A DNA stretch of 64,000 bases from JAGNRR01 sp965230665 (GCA_965230665.1 CBDDLM010000004.1:2790001-2854000); one strand, 5' to 3'. Shown: positions 53,577 to 62,934, counted from the stretch's first letter. Notes: generated by a model not told the origin, from the letters alone. Translations and numbers: made by a program.

Positions 53577-54422
53577 TTAGCGTGTATCTGGGCAGCGATA
53601 AGTAGGTAACCTAAAGCTTAAAAACAAATGTGCCGTTAGGAATTGGTCTCTTGTTGAACTAATACCTCTTTGTCTTCCAGCAATACCAATAGGAGTAGAG
53701 GAAACTTCTGGCGACCTGTCCTGTAATTGAGATGCGTAAGTAGGGTAGGGTGATCCATTGGCATTAGGAAATAAGTCCGCACCTACATAAGTAGTGCTTA
53801 CGTCATCGATATAATCTGTCGTGGTAAAACGATTTATAATTTCCATGCCAACTGTCATGCCCCTGGCCAACCAGAACTTAAAACCTGCTCCTATCGGAAA
53901 GCTAACTCCTACTGTACCGTACCTTCTATCCGCATATTGTTCGTAGGATTGTCCTTCCGTACCTAAACTGCGCAAATCAACTTTGGTGTCTTCAATTTCG
54001 GCGTAAGGCGAGTATTTAAAAACGCCAATCCCTAATGATATGTAGGGTGTAAAACGATAATCAAAATCGCCGATGTCATATCTGAAAAAATGAAAATCTG
54101 CCATTATAGACCCCTCATATATATCTGATTTAAAACTAAGATTTCGTTGCTGTTGAAAGTAATTATCAGAATAACTATCTGCATAACCGATATGGGCATA
54201 ATTACCAGCAAGCCGTAAGGCTATATAACTTGAAAAATTATACCGGATAAATGCTCCACCACTTTGCCTGAAATAATTAAAACCATATTGTTGGTTTAAA
54301 TCACCAAAATAGTTCGCTCCTCCAGCACTAAAACCATACTCACTATTTCTATAATACACTTGACCTTCTGTGGTTAGTGATGCCGAGCATATCAATAATA
54401 ATATAAATGCCTTTAAACGCAT
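53577..54422 (-). CDS. DUF6089 outer-membrane barrel protein
   Basis: A 281-residue protein with signal peptide MRLKAFILLLICSASLTTEGQ. The mature N-terminus EYGFSAGGANYFGDLNQQY is the DUF6089 signature of Bacteroidota. Further strands such as GGAFIRYNFSSYIALRLAGNYAHIGYADS, FTPYISLGIGVFKYSPYA and VGVSFPIGAGFKFWLARGM support a small barrel. The C-terminus SFRLPTYRCPDTR ends with a short basic tail. Its function is not established. The ATG is 4 bases after an exact promoter box and hscA follows after 8 bases. Confidence 0.85.
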   Translation of the reverse strand: MRLKAFILLLICSASLTTEGQVYYRNSEYGFSAGGANYFGDLNQQYGFNYFRQSGGAFIRYNFSSYIALRLAGNYAHIGYADSYSDNYFQQQRNLSFKSDIYEGSIMADFHFFRYDIGDFDYRFTPYISLGIGVFKYSPYAEIEDTKVDLRSLGTEGQSYEQYADRRYGTVGVSFPIGAGFKFWLARGMTVGMEIINRFTTTDYIDDVSTTYVGADLFPNANGSPYPTYASQLQDRSPEVSSTPIGIAGRQRGISSTRDQFLTAHLFLSFRLPTYRCPDTR

Positions 54423-54426
54423 ACTT

Positions 54427-54434
54427 CAAAGGTA
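54427..54434 (-). promoter_or_regulatory. TAnnTTTG promoter box of DUF6089-hscA
   Basis: TACCTTTG on the minus strand followed by AAGT and the ATG at 54422. The leader is 4 bases. Confidence 0.6.
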
Positions 54435-54494
54435 CATCTAAAAGGTATTCGGGTTTTTTTTTATTGTTATAGATTACTAAAACCAGTATAATCT

Positions 54495-55466
54495 TTACTT
54501 AGCTAAGACATTAGCTATTTCAGTAAGATCTGCTGCTATTTTTCGAGAGGTTTTATTGGTTTCACTAAATTTAACCCGTACAAGAGAGCCATTTTGTATC
54601 CCAATCATTACACCACTAGTTCCATCTTTTAATGCTTGTACAGCCTCATACCCCATTCGACTTGCCAAGATTCTATCATTTGGTGTAGGCGTGCCGCCTC
54701 GTTGGATGTGTCCTAAAATAGTTACACGTGTTTTCAAATTTGGAATATTACTTGTAATAAAGTTGTTTAGTTTTTCCGCCCCACCAAATTCATCACCTTC
54801 AGCAACTATGATAATATTAGTCATTTTCTTTCTACGCTGATCATTTGTAATGTCTTGTAAAAGACGGTCTAAATCCTCGGATTGCTCTGGAATAAATACA
54901 TGCTCAGCACCACAGCTAATACCACTGTGTAACGCCAAATAACCAGCATCACGTCCCATTACTTCTACAAGAAATGTTCTGTCGTGTGCTTCTGCTGTAT
55001 CTCTAATTTTATCGATCGCATCTACAGCTGTTCCAAGCGCTGTGTCAAACCCAATAGTCATGTCTGTACCAGCTATGTCATTGTCAATTGTACCAGGAAT
55101 ACCAATAACATGAACGCCGTGTTCTTCGTAAAGTTTTTGAGCACCTCTAAAGCTGCCATCCCCACCAACTACAACAAGGCCATCGATTTGCTGTTTTTTC
55201 AAGTTTTCTGCAGCCCTTGTTCTTCCTTCTTGTTCACGAAATTTTTTGCTACGAGCTGTTTTCAAGATAGTGCCTCCTCTTTGAATAATGTTCGAAACAT
55301 CAGTTGTCTTAAGGGAGTGGATCTCATTATCAATGAGACCTTGAAATCCTCGTTGAATCCCATAGCATTCAACCTTATAATATAAAGCTGTTCGGCAAAC
55401 AGCCCGTATTGCGGCATTCATTCCTGGTGAATCACCTCCACTTGTAAGTACTCCTATTCGTTTCAT
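54495..55466 (-). CDS. pfkA: ATP-dependent 6-phosphofructokinase
   Basis: A 323-residue glycolytic enzyme. The ATP site GVLTSGGDSPGMNAAIRAV is at residues 5-23. GGTILKTARSKKF, the VVVGGDGSFRGAQ nucleotide motif and the catalytic GIPGTIDNDIAGTD and FLVEVMGRDAGYLALHSG (with the key aspartates) are in order. ILGHIQRGGTPTPNDRILASRMG follows. A glycine after the GGDGS motif fits the ATP-using type rather than the pyrophosphate type. Its start overlaps the M1 peptidase stop as ATGA. The window also holds fbp, so both directions of the FBP step are encoded within 10 kb. Confidence 0.95.
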   Translation of the reverse strand: MKRIGVLTSGGDSPGMNAAIRAVCRTALYYKVECYGIQRGFQGLIDNEIHSLKTTDVSNIIQRGGTILKTARSKKFREQEGRTRAAENLKKQQIDGLVVVGGDGSFRGAQKLYEEHGVHVIGIPGTIDNDIAGTDMTIGFDTALGTAVDAIDKIRDTAEAHDRTFLVEVMGRDAGYLALHSGISCGAEHVFIPEQSEDLDRLLQDITNDQRRKKMTNIIIVAEGDEFGGAEKLNNFITSNIPNLKTRVTILGHIQRGGTPTPNDRILASRMGYEAVQALKDGTSGVMIGIQNGSLVRVKFSETNKTSRKIAADLTEIANVLAK

Positions 55467-57985
55467 TTTTCTAAGCTTTCTATAGGTAATAATTTATAAA
55501 TCTGTAGTTGACGTCTTATGCTACCATCTTTCTCGTTCTTTAATGTTTCTATAAGATTACTTTTTTGACTTGCTGAAATAGATTCGCTTTTTTGGGCAAG
55601 CTTATTTAGTGCAAGCATAGCATAAAGACGAGTCCATTTATTTTGATCTTTTTGAGCTCTATCCATAGCTATTTCCCAAAATTCATTTTGCTGTTGCGTA
55701 TTTTGTTTTTTGGCCCATATCCCATAACTAGTTAGTAAGTGGTTACGTTCGGAACCGAATCGTTTCATCAACTGATTTGAAAAATAGTTACAAGTACTAT
55801 CAGCATGCTTGGCGTATACGGTTGCTAATTCAGTGAACAATCTGTCCTCTGCGTCCTTTTCTAATATATTTGCTACTTCAAGAACTTTCTGGGGGTTTGT
55901 TCGCTCTAAGGCGTGAAGAGCTGCGCCAGCTATTTGATATGAAGAATCTTGCGTCCAATTTATAAAATCTTTGGTCAATAATTTATCATTCATTGCCCCA
56001 AGTATATATATAGCCTGCGACTTTTGATTAGAATGAGTGCTGAAGGTGGCAATCCTTTTTAAGTCTTCTTTCGCGAGATCTAAATTAATTTCATTTTCCC
56101 AGTTTATTTTTTTCATAGCGGAATGGGAGATGTCAGGATCGGAGTCGTTGAGTGCTACAAGCAACAAATTTTCTTGTTCGGCCGTTCGTTCTTTTTTACT
56201 TGGAATAGCCTCTAGAATCCTTATTTTTTCTATGTAGTTAGAAGCATTTTTAAAATAAGGAATAAGTTGTTCCTTTGAATAGGTTTTATTACTCATTTCA
56301 CCAATAAAGATGCCATTAGGGTCAGGGTAAATAAAACGAACTTCCGAAGGGATACTTATGGTTGTAGTTTTCCTAGAACACACTACACTTTTTATTGTAT
56401 TGTTTATTTTATACTGGAATGGGAAGCTAAATAAAGAATCTTGCTGTATTTGTTTAATGGATAAGGTTTTATTGCCAGATGCTTCTTGTAGTTCTATGTT
56501 TACCTTGGGATGTCCACCTCTTAGAAACCATTGTCTAAAAAAATAACGTAGATCTTTTCCCGAAGTCTCTTCAAACTCATGACGTAAGTTCTCGATTTGT
56601 GCTGTTCTAAATGCATACTTTTTTAAATAGTTTGTAATAGCACTAAAAAATGCTTCTTCACCAACCGTAAACTTGAGAAGATTTAACACTCTAGCACCTT
56701 TTTGATAGGTAATAGGATTAAAAAGGTCTTCTTTGTCGTTGTAATAAAATCGAATGATTGGTTTGTCATTTCGTTTAGCATATTTTAGATAAGATTGCAT
56801 GCTCTTATAGATTCTTTTTAGTTCAGCTTTTTCACCGTATTTATACCCAAACCATAATTGTTCTCCAAACGTGGCAAACCCTTCGTTTAATGTAAGATGC
56901 GACCAGGACGCACAGGTAACAAGGTCGCCGAACCATTGATGAAATAATTCATGAGCTATGATGCCGTCGTTTTGATGATCTAACAATTCACGATGATTCT
57001 TTTGTACAAAGTCACCATGCACAGTAGCACTTGTATTTTCCATTGCACCAGATACAAAATCTCTAACTACAACTTGCGCATACTTCTGCCAAGGGTAGGG
57101 GTAGTTCAACTTGTTCGAAAAGAAGTCAAGCATTTCTGGAGTATGTTGAAAATTCTTTTTGGCGTATTGGTGGTAGTTGTCTTCCAAGTAATAGCTGACC
57201 TCTTGGCCCCTCCAGGTTTTATCATTTGTTTTATTGAATTTGCCAATAGCCATCATGACAAGATAGGCACTCATGGGTTGTTTGACTGACCAAGAGTCTG
57301 TTCTTAAGCCATTCGAATGTGACAAGCTTTGTATTAATAAGCCATTACTCAATGTGGTCATACTATCTGGGACTGTAATATGGATATCAAATGTCATTTT
57401 CTCAAATGGTTTATCTATTGTTACAAACCAATTGGAATTCGCCTCGGTCTCACCTTGGGTCCATAGTTGCATGGGCTTGTAGGGCTCGATTCCATCGGTG
57501 TTTATAAAGTATAGACCTTTGTCATCTTGTATAGCTGCGCTACCACTGCCTGTATTTTTATCTGGATAGGCTACATACTTTATATCCATTATGAGGGTAT
57601 CACTTCGTGTAATTTTATGGTCAAGCAAGATCCATAATGTTTTGCCGTCGTATTTTTTAGAGAATGGAACAGATTGATTGTTTTGTAGAAGTGTAATTGA
57701 TTTAAACTTAAAGTTTTTTGCTTCAAGGGTAAAAGAGTCTAATGTATAATAATAAGGGGTAAGCGTAATTTTTTCTTCTCCAATACATTTATGTTTGGCC
57801 CAGTCAAAACTTACGTTCAAATCGGTATGAATGATATCAATCAGTTTTGGTGGATTTTCTCGAAAGAGTTTCTTCTTCGTACTGATCTTAAGTGGTTTAA
57901 GAAGTATAGGTTTTTCTTGAGGTTTCTTTATAGAGCAGCTAGCCGTAACCAATATGAATAGGAAGAAGAAATATCTTAGGAGCAT
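55463..57985 (-). CDS. M1 family aminopeptidase, lipoprotein
   Basis: An 840-residue zinc aminopeptidase. The signal MLLRYFFFLFILVTASC has a lipobox with the cysteine at residue 17, so it should be membrane-anchored in the periplasm or outer membrane. The exopeptidase motif GAMEN is at 313-317. The zinc motif HELFHQWFGD has H345, E346 and H349, with E368 in LNEGFATFGEQ as third ligand. The C-terminal half beyond about residue 560 is helical and contains HEAT-like repeats. The start lies 4 bases after an exact promoter box. Its stop overlaps the pfkA start by 4 bases. Confidence 0.93.
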   Translation of the reverse strand: MLLRYFFFLFILVTASCSIKKPQEKPILLKPLKISTKKKLFRENPPKLIDIIHTDLNVSFDWAKHKCIGEEKITLTPYYYTLDSFTLEAKNFKFKSITLLQNNQSVPFSKKYDGKTLWILLDHKITRSDTLIMDIKYVAYPDKNTGSGSAAIQDDKGLYFINTDGIEPYKPMQLWTQGETEANSNWFVTIDKPFEKMTFDIHITVPDSMTTLSNGLLIQSLSHSNGLRTDSWSVKQPMSAYLVMMAIGKFNKTNDKTWRGQEVSYYLEDNYHQYAKKNFQHTPEMLDFFSNKLNYPYPWQKYAQVVVRDFVSGAMENTSATVHGDFVQKNHRELLDHQNDGIIAHELFHQWFGDLVTCASWSHLTLNEGFATFGEQLWFGYKYGEKAELKRIYKSMQSYLKYAKRNDKPIIRFYYNDKEDLFNPITYQKGARVLNLLKFTVGEEAFFSAITNYLKKYAFRTAQIENLRHEFEETSGKDLRYFFRQWFLRGGHPKVNIELQEASGNKTLSIKQIQQDSLFSFPFQYKINNTIKSVVCSRKTTTISIPSEVRFIYPDPNGIFIGEMSNKTYSKEQLIPYFKNASNYIEKIRILEAIPSKKERTAEQENLLLVALNDSDPDISHSAMKKINWENEINLDLAKEDLKRIATFSTHSNQKSQAIYILGAMNDKLLTKDFINWTQDSSYQIAGAALHALERTNPQKVLEVANILEKDAEDRLFTELATVYAKHADSTCNYFSNQLMKRFGSERNHLLTSYGIWAKKQNTQQQNEFWEIAMDRAQKDQNKWTRLYAMLALNKLAQKSESISASQKSNLIETLKNEKDGSIRRQLQIYKLLPIESLEK

Positions 57986-57989
57986 AACA

Positions 57990-57997
57990 CAAAAGTA
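57990..57997 (-). promoter_or_regulatory. TAnnTTTG promoter box of the M1 peptidase-pfkA operon
   Basis: TACTTTTG on the minus strand followed by TGTT and the ATG at 57985. The leader is 4 bases. Confidence 0.6.
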
Positions 57998-58035
57998 GGA
58001 GTTTATTTGTTTGTATTTTTACAAAAAGAATTGAT

Positions 58036-58449
58036 ATGCAATATTGGTTGATGAAGTCGGAGCCCTTTAAATATAGCTGGGATCAACTTAAGGAAGATAA
58101 GAAAACCTATTGGGATGGTGTAAGAAATTATGCTGCGCGTAATAATATGAAAGATATGAAGAAGGGGGACCTTGTATTTTTTTATCATTCTAATGAAGGT
58201 TTAGAGATAGTAGGGATTGCTGAAGTGGTAAAAGAATTCTATCAAGATCCAACAACGGAAGATGAACGTTGGGTGGTTGTAGATATTAAGGCGAAAAAGG
58301 ATATGAAAAACCCGGTACCTTTAAAGGCAATTAAGGCCGAACCTAAACTGGCTAATATGGATTTGGTTAGACTCATGAGATTATCAGTCGGGAAGGTAAG
58401 TAAGAAGGAATTTGACTTAGTATTAAAGATGGGAGACACTACACTTTAG
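58036..58449 (+). CDS. EVE domain-containing protein
   Basis: A 137-residue protein made of one EVE domain, a PUA-like fold that binds modified bases. MQYWLMKSEPFKYSWDQL and WDGVRNYAARNNMKDMKKGDLVFFYHS (split over strands 2 and 3) are the family signature. VDIKAKKDMKNPVPLKAIKAEPKL and the closing LMRLSVGKVSKKEFDLVL complete it. The usual proposal is recognition of modified cytosines in nucleic acids, but the target here is unknown. A TATTTTTA box lies at 58014-58021, 14 bases before the ATG. The stop overlaps the convergent kinase stop by 4 bases. Confidence 0.92.
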   Translation: MQYWLMKSEPFKYSWDQLKEDKKTYWDGVRNYAARNNMKDMKKGDLVFFYHSNEGLEIVGIAEVVKEFYQDPTTEDERWVVVDIKAKKDMKNPVPLKAIKAEPKLANMDLVRLMRLSVGKVSKKEFDLVLKMGDTTL

Positions 58450-61400
58450 TCTTCTTCCTCTTTGAATACAGGTATCAAGATATGAAATGTGCTGCCTTCG
58501 TTTATAGTACTTTCAAAATAAATTGTACCACCAGTTTTAGTCATTATGTCTTTACACATGGCAAGTCCGAGACCAGAGCCGGAAGATTTCGTAGTAAAAT
58601 TAGGTTCAAAAACTTTTTTCTGAAACTCCAGCGGGATACCCGTTCCATTATCTTGTACAGCAACATCTACGAAGTTTTGAGCCTGTTTAGTTACGGTCAA
58701 CATAATTTGTCCAACTCGATGTTCAGGAATTGATTGAATTGCATTTTGAATAATATTAGTAAGTACACGTATCAGTTTAACTTTATCGACATGCACTTTA
58801 ATATCTTTCTTAGGAAGTACAAATAAGAATTCGGCACCATCACTATCAGAATAAATACCTGTAGTAGACTCCAAGATATCAATTAAAGACTCTTTGCGAG
58901 CATCTATATCCGTCATAGTAGCAAATTCAGAAAAATTCGACGCTGTTCGAGTCAACACTTTAATTTGTTCAAGTACAGTTTTAATCATCTTTTGAGTTAA
59001 CTGCGTCACGTTTGGATCATTTCTTTTTATGGCTGCCTGTAACGATTGTAATGAAAGGCTCATTGGAGTAAGTGGGTTTTTTATCTCATGCGCAATCTGG
59101 CGTGCCATTTCTCGCCATGCCAGTTCCCTTTCAGATTTAGCCAATAAGGCGGTACTGTTCTCAAGCTTAACCAATGTTCTGTTGTATTCTTTAATGAGGA
59201 GGCCAATTTCATCACTATAGGGCCACTGAAGTTGTTCATTAGTTTGGGTAAGATTAATCTTCGAGAACTGATTTACGATTTTAGAGAATGAGTTCGTAAG
59301 GCGTTTTGTAATATAAAAAGCGAACAAAGAGGACAGCAGAAATACAAAAGCATAGATATTGATAAGCATAGTAACAATTCTAGAATTGTTTTGTCTGATA
59401 CTTTGCTTGGATGCATAGTTCGGAATTTCCAGGATACCTTCAATTTGACCTTTTTTATCGAAGAGGTTTGAGTAGATGGTGTAGTATCCAAGATCGCCTA
59501 AGTACTCTTCTTGTAGGGTAGGAGAGTGGGGCTTTAATTTTAATTCTGCAAATGCTTTAGGGTTTATAAGATTAGGCAAAATATTAGATATTTTTTCGGA
59601 TACAGTAGAATAGATTTTCTCTCCATTTGGGTTATATATATTGAGCCCAACATCATGTTTCTCTAGAAAAGGCCTGACGAGCTTTCTAAAAGCTAAGAAG
59701 TCTTTTGGATCTTTTGTATCAAGTACAAAACCATTACCACGTTCCGATTGTTGTATTACTTCTGTAATTTCTTTGGAAGCGTTTGACGCATTATTGTTAA
59801 TATATGCTTTGGTATTATTGCTAAGTACTAGAATGGTTATACTCCCTATAATTGATAATGAGATAAGTTCTACTAGCAAGATTGAGAGATGAATACGCAT
59901 TCTTAATGTCAGACCCAATAGATTAATAAAACGCTTTCTTCTCAAGTTGGACCTCGCTACAATATTCCCTAGGATGTAAAGTGACATAAGAAGAAATATG
60001 CTCGTAAATATGTAGGCATAAGTCGTGCTCAATTTGTACAACGTGTTCTTCTCACGTCTTATTACTATTGATTTTTTTTCTCCTTGACTAACCCGATGTG
60101 CTATGACATCGCTAGTGTTCCATGTTCGGTCTAAGCTTACCTTACCTACTTTGTGCTGTGCAACTTTGGGGAGAACTATGGGGAAATTGTCTATCCCAGA
60201 TTGTTGTGCCAGCCGATTGTTTATGTAGAAAGCAAATTTATATTGAGCTGTGATTCGTTCATAAGAAATCTCTGAATCATCAATAAGTTGAACATTAATA
60301 TTATTATTAAAGTCGAAAATAGGTAATAAACGAAGAGAAAGTATAAAATGATTTAACCTATGAGTATATAGATATGCCTCACCCTTTTTGTTTTTAAAAG
60401 TTATTGAAGGGTACCCATTGCTAACTATTCGTACATTGCCATATGTTTTAGTTAAAGAGGTGATTGTTAAGGTTGAATCTAGATCTAATGGAACTGCTGT
60501 TAAGACGATCTCGTGTGTTGAATCAAAGGAGGAAAGGTATCGACTTGTTATATATTCGATTAGTGAATCTTTCTTTGCAATATGTACAATGTTTGTGTCT
60601 TCTTTTAATACTGTACCTAGTTCCTGAAGTTTGAGCTCTGTCTCTTTATTTTCGAAGTTTATCAGATGCTCCACTAGTTTTTGTCTTCCTTTTATTTCTT
60701 TGTTCGAATCGAAATAATAAATGACCATTACACAACTTGCTGATAAAAAGATGAGCCAGTAGATTAACTTATAAGAATTGAAGTCAAATTTTGTCGAAAA
60801 GAATCTAACACTAAGAAGGAATAATGTAAAACTTGTCCATATAAACGTAAGGTGCATTATGTTCTGAAGTTCATAGGCAATGAGCAATTCTGAAAGAACA
60901 ATGCCTATAAGTGGTAGGAGGTATTTATAAACCCTCTTATTGAAATATCGTTCAAAATACCTGTTGAAGATAATAACGGCTAGAACGTAATTCATAAACG
61001 TCAATAACATGGCGGCAAGCCCAATGATGGTAACTGCCTTAATATTATTATAATTGGTTGTATCAAATTGAAGAACACCATCATATACAACACTATGGAT
61101 ATTGAAAAGTGAAATATAGGCAAAGCCGAATAGCAAAAGTGTACAAAAAACAATGAATAAGACCTTTGGAACAGTCCTTTTGATCGTGAAGACCTTATTC
61201 TGTACGTTCATTATATAAAAGAAAAAGATCCAGAAGAGCAAGCACGCATTAATAAATAAATCGCCCAACGAGATGTTTAAACCAATTCCCTCATAAAGAG
61301 AAGTACTAAAAAGATAGAATTCCTCAAAGTTGTCAGGGAATCCCCATAAATAACCCATGCCTCTAATTACGATCACGGTTAGTAGAAGCAAGATGAAATA

Positions 61401-62171
61401 AAGGGAAGGGTTGTCTTTAACAGACACTTTGAAGAAAGTGTGTATAGAAACCCCAAACATGATAAATGGGATAGCTGCCAAAAAAAATCTCCAGAAATTC
61501 TTGTCCGTTATGTCAGGTTCAGTATCCTTTTTTATAATTTGAAACTTAGGGTTTCTATTTATTTTGATTGTTTTACGGCCAGGGACTTCTACAGATATAG
61601 GAGCAATTTTAAATCCGTAATCTTCTTTCTCAAAAGCGCTACTTAAGAAGTTAAAATGAGATTTGAATAGATCATTTTCGACTTTATAATAAGTATAAAC
61701 GGGAAATTGACCAATGACCTGCAATGTGTCGTTTGCAATAATTCTCTGAGTTTTAAGAAATAATCCAACTTCGTTTTGGTTGGAATAGGGCACAATCGAA
61801 TCAAGCGGAATTACTTGTATATCTGGTTTTCGTAATGCTTTACTCCAAAAAATTAAGGAGTCATCTTTTAGGACATAAAACGACCATGATTTAGCATTAT
61901 ATTTCGATAAAGTCTTTTGCTTATTCTTTTGAGAGTACAGATCGTCTATAGAAATCTTTGAAACTGTAGCCCGAAATGCCTTCTGTTGTTTTCCAAAATA
62001 AGCGTTAATCCTTTCTTGTATAATTTCAGGTGTTACCCTTGGAACTAGGAAGTTATTTATTGGCTTAATGGCCAATACGAAAAAGATGGCAGCCAATATC
62101 AAAAAGATTCTTCGGTCGATGTCGAAGGGGAATCTGAACGTGCGCCCTGTATTTTTTCTAAGCTTATTCAC
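58446..62171 (-). CDS. Large NtrY-like membrane sensor histidine kinase
   Basis: A 1241-residue inner-membrane kinase. One membrane segment near residues 20-42 (FLILAAIFFVLAIKPINNFL) precedes a periplasmic region. A cluster of about six segments lies between 225 and 500, for example FFLAAIPFIMFGVSIHTFF and ALLTFMNYVLAVIIF, and further segments precede the cytoplasmic core. A HAMP-like linker is near 940-990. The kinase core has RQIAHEIKNPLTPMSLSLQ with H1028, the N-box LTNIIQNAIQSIP, DNGTGIPLEF and GSGLGLAMCKDI. The NPLTP H-box is of the NtrY type. No NtrX partner adjoins. MazG follows upstream with an 8-base overlap. Confidence 0.85.
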   Translation of the reverse strand: MNKLRKNTGRTFRFPFDIDRRIFLILAAIFFVLAIKPINNFLVPRVTPEIIQERINAYFGKQQKAFRATVSKISIDDLYSQKNKQKTLSKYNAKSWSFYVLKDDSLIFWSKALRKPDIQVIPLDSIVPYSNQNEVGLFLKTQRIIANDTLQVIGQFPVYTYYKVENDLFKSHFNFLSSAFEKEDYGFKIAPISVEVPGRKTIKINRNPKFQIIKKDTEPDITDKNFWRFFLAAIPFIMFGVSIHTFFKVSVKDNPSLYFILLLLTVIVIRGMGYLWGFPDNFEEFYLFSTSLYEGIGLNISLGDLFINACLLFWIFFFYIMNVQNKVFTIKRTVPKVLFIVFCTLLLFGFAYISLFNIHSVVYDGVLQFDTTNYNNIKAVTIIGLAAMLLTFMNYVLAVIIFNRYFERYFNKRVYKYLLPLIGIVLSELLIAYELQNIMHLTFIWTSFTLFLLSVRFFSTKFDFNSYKLIYWLIFLSASCVMVIYYFDSNKEIKGRQKLVEHLINFENKETELKLQELGTVLKEDTNIVHIAKKDSLIEYITSRYLSSFDSTHEIVLTAVPLDLDSTLTITSLTKTYGNVRIVSNGYPSITFKNKKGEAYLYTHRLNHFILSLRLLPIFDFNNNINVQLIDDSEISYERITAQYKFAFYINNRLAQQSGIDNFPIVLPKVAQHKVGKVSLDRTWNTSDVIAHRVSQGEKKSIVIRREKNTLYKLSTTYAYIFTSIFLLMSLYILGNIVARSNLRRKRFINLLGLTLRMRIHLSILLVELISLSIIGSITILVLSNNTKAYINNNASNASKEITEVIQQSERGNGFVLDTKDPKDFLAFRKLVRPFLEKHDVGLNIYNPNGEKIYSTVSEKISNILPNLINPKAFAELKLKPHSPTLQEEYLGDLGYYTIYSNLFDKKGQIEGILEIPNYASKQSIRQNNSRIVTMLINIYAFVFLLSSLFAFYITKRLTNSFSKIVNQFSKINLTQTNEQLQWPYSDEIGLLIKEYNRTLVKLENSTALLAKSERELAWREMARQIAHEIKNPLTPMSLSLQSLQAAIKRNDPNVTQLTQKMIKTVLEQIKVLTRTASNFSEFATMTDIDARKESLIDILESTTGIYSDSDGAEFLFVLPKKDIKVHVDKVKLIRVLTNIIQNAIQSIPEHRVGQIMLTVTKQAQNFVDVAVQDNGTGIPLEFQKKVFEPNFTTKSSGSGLGLAMCKDIMTKTGGTIYFESTINEGSTFHILIPVFKEEED

Positions 62172-62934
62172 TTTTCTTTACTTCCTTCCAGATATTGTCT
62201 AATTCGCTCAAGGATAAATTGGTTAAGGAGTCCGTAGACTGTAAGGCTCTTTCTTCCATTTTATTAAAACGAGTAATGAACTTTTTATTTGTTTTTTCTA
62301 ATGCGGCTTCCGGGTCAATATCTAAGAAACGAGCGTAGTTAATCATGGAGAAAAGAATATCACCAAATTCGGCTTCCATTTCAATTTTATCGTTTACCAG
62401 ATAGGCTTCTTCAAATTCTTGCCACTCTTCATCAATTTTCTCTTTTACCTGTTCTGCTTTTTCCCATTCAAAACCTACTTGTTTAGCCTTTTCTTGGAGT
62501 CTAAAGGCTTTGACTACTGCTGGTAACGATTTAGGAACTCCGCTTAAAACACCTTTCTTGCCTTCTTTTAGTTTAAGGTTTTCCCAATTCTGTTTTACCG
62601 CTTGTTCATTTTCCACTACTGTGGAATCATAAATATGAGGGTGACGATTTACCAGTTTTTTGCATATAGATTGAATAACTTCTTTTCTTGTAAATTCTTG
62701 CTTTTCTTCAGCTAATCGAATATAAAATATAAGGTGAAGAAGAATATCCCCTAGTTCTTCTTTAATGCCAGACCAGTCCTCTATATCAATCGCATCAACC
62801 AACTCATAGGTCTCCTCAATGGTCAATTTGCGAAGCGTGTGAATATTTTGCTTTTTATCCCAGGGACACTTTAGCCTTAATTCCTCCAGTATATCTTCCA
62901 GACGCTCATATGAGCCTGAGTAAACATCATGCAT
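62164..62934 (-). CDS. mazG: Nucleoside triphosphate pyrophosphohydrolase MazG
   Basis: A 256-residue enzyme that hydrolyses NTPs to NMP and pyrophosphate. The N-terminal domain has LRLKCPWDKKQNIHTL and LTIEETYELVDAID, the EExxE-type magnesium motif, then EELGDILLHLIFYIRLAEE. The second domain repeats the motif (EEWQEFEEAYLVNDKIEMEAEFGDILFSMINYAR). The intervening KLVNRHPHIY and NWENLKLKEGKKGVLSGVP segments match the E. coli MazG family. Its stop codon region overlaps the start of the large kinase gene by 8 bases, so the two are likely co-transcribed. A TAGATTTA element near 62948 is a weak promoter candidate. Confidence 0.93.
   Translation of the reverse strand: MHDVYSGSYERLEDILEELRLKCPWDKKQNIHTLRKLTIEETYELVDAIDIEDWSGIKEELGDILLHLIFYIRLAEEKQEFTRKEVIQSICKKLVNRHPHIYDSTVVENEQAVKQNWENLKLKEGKKGVLSGVPKSLPAVVKAFRLQEKAKQVGFEWEKAEQVKEKIDEEWQEFEEAYLVNDKIEMEAEFGDILFSMINYARFLDIDPEAALEKTNKKFITRFNKMEERALQSTDSLTNLSLSELDNIWKEVKKSE

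Noticed and set aside
54984..55385. A 133-codon open frame opposite pfkA
   Set aside because: It is antisense to a clear pfkA, its translation is of low complexity with no family, and it has no promoter or start context of its own.
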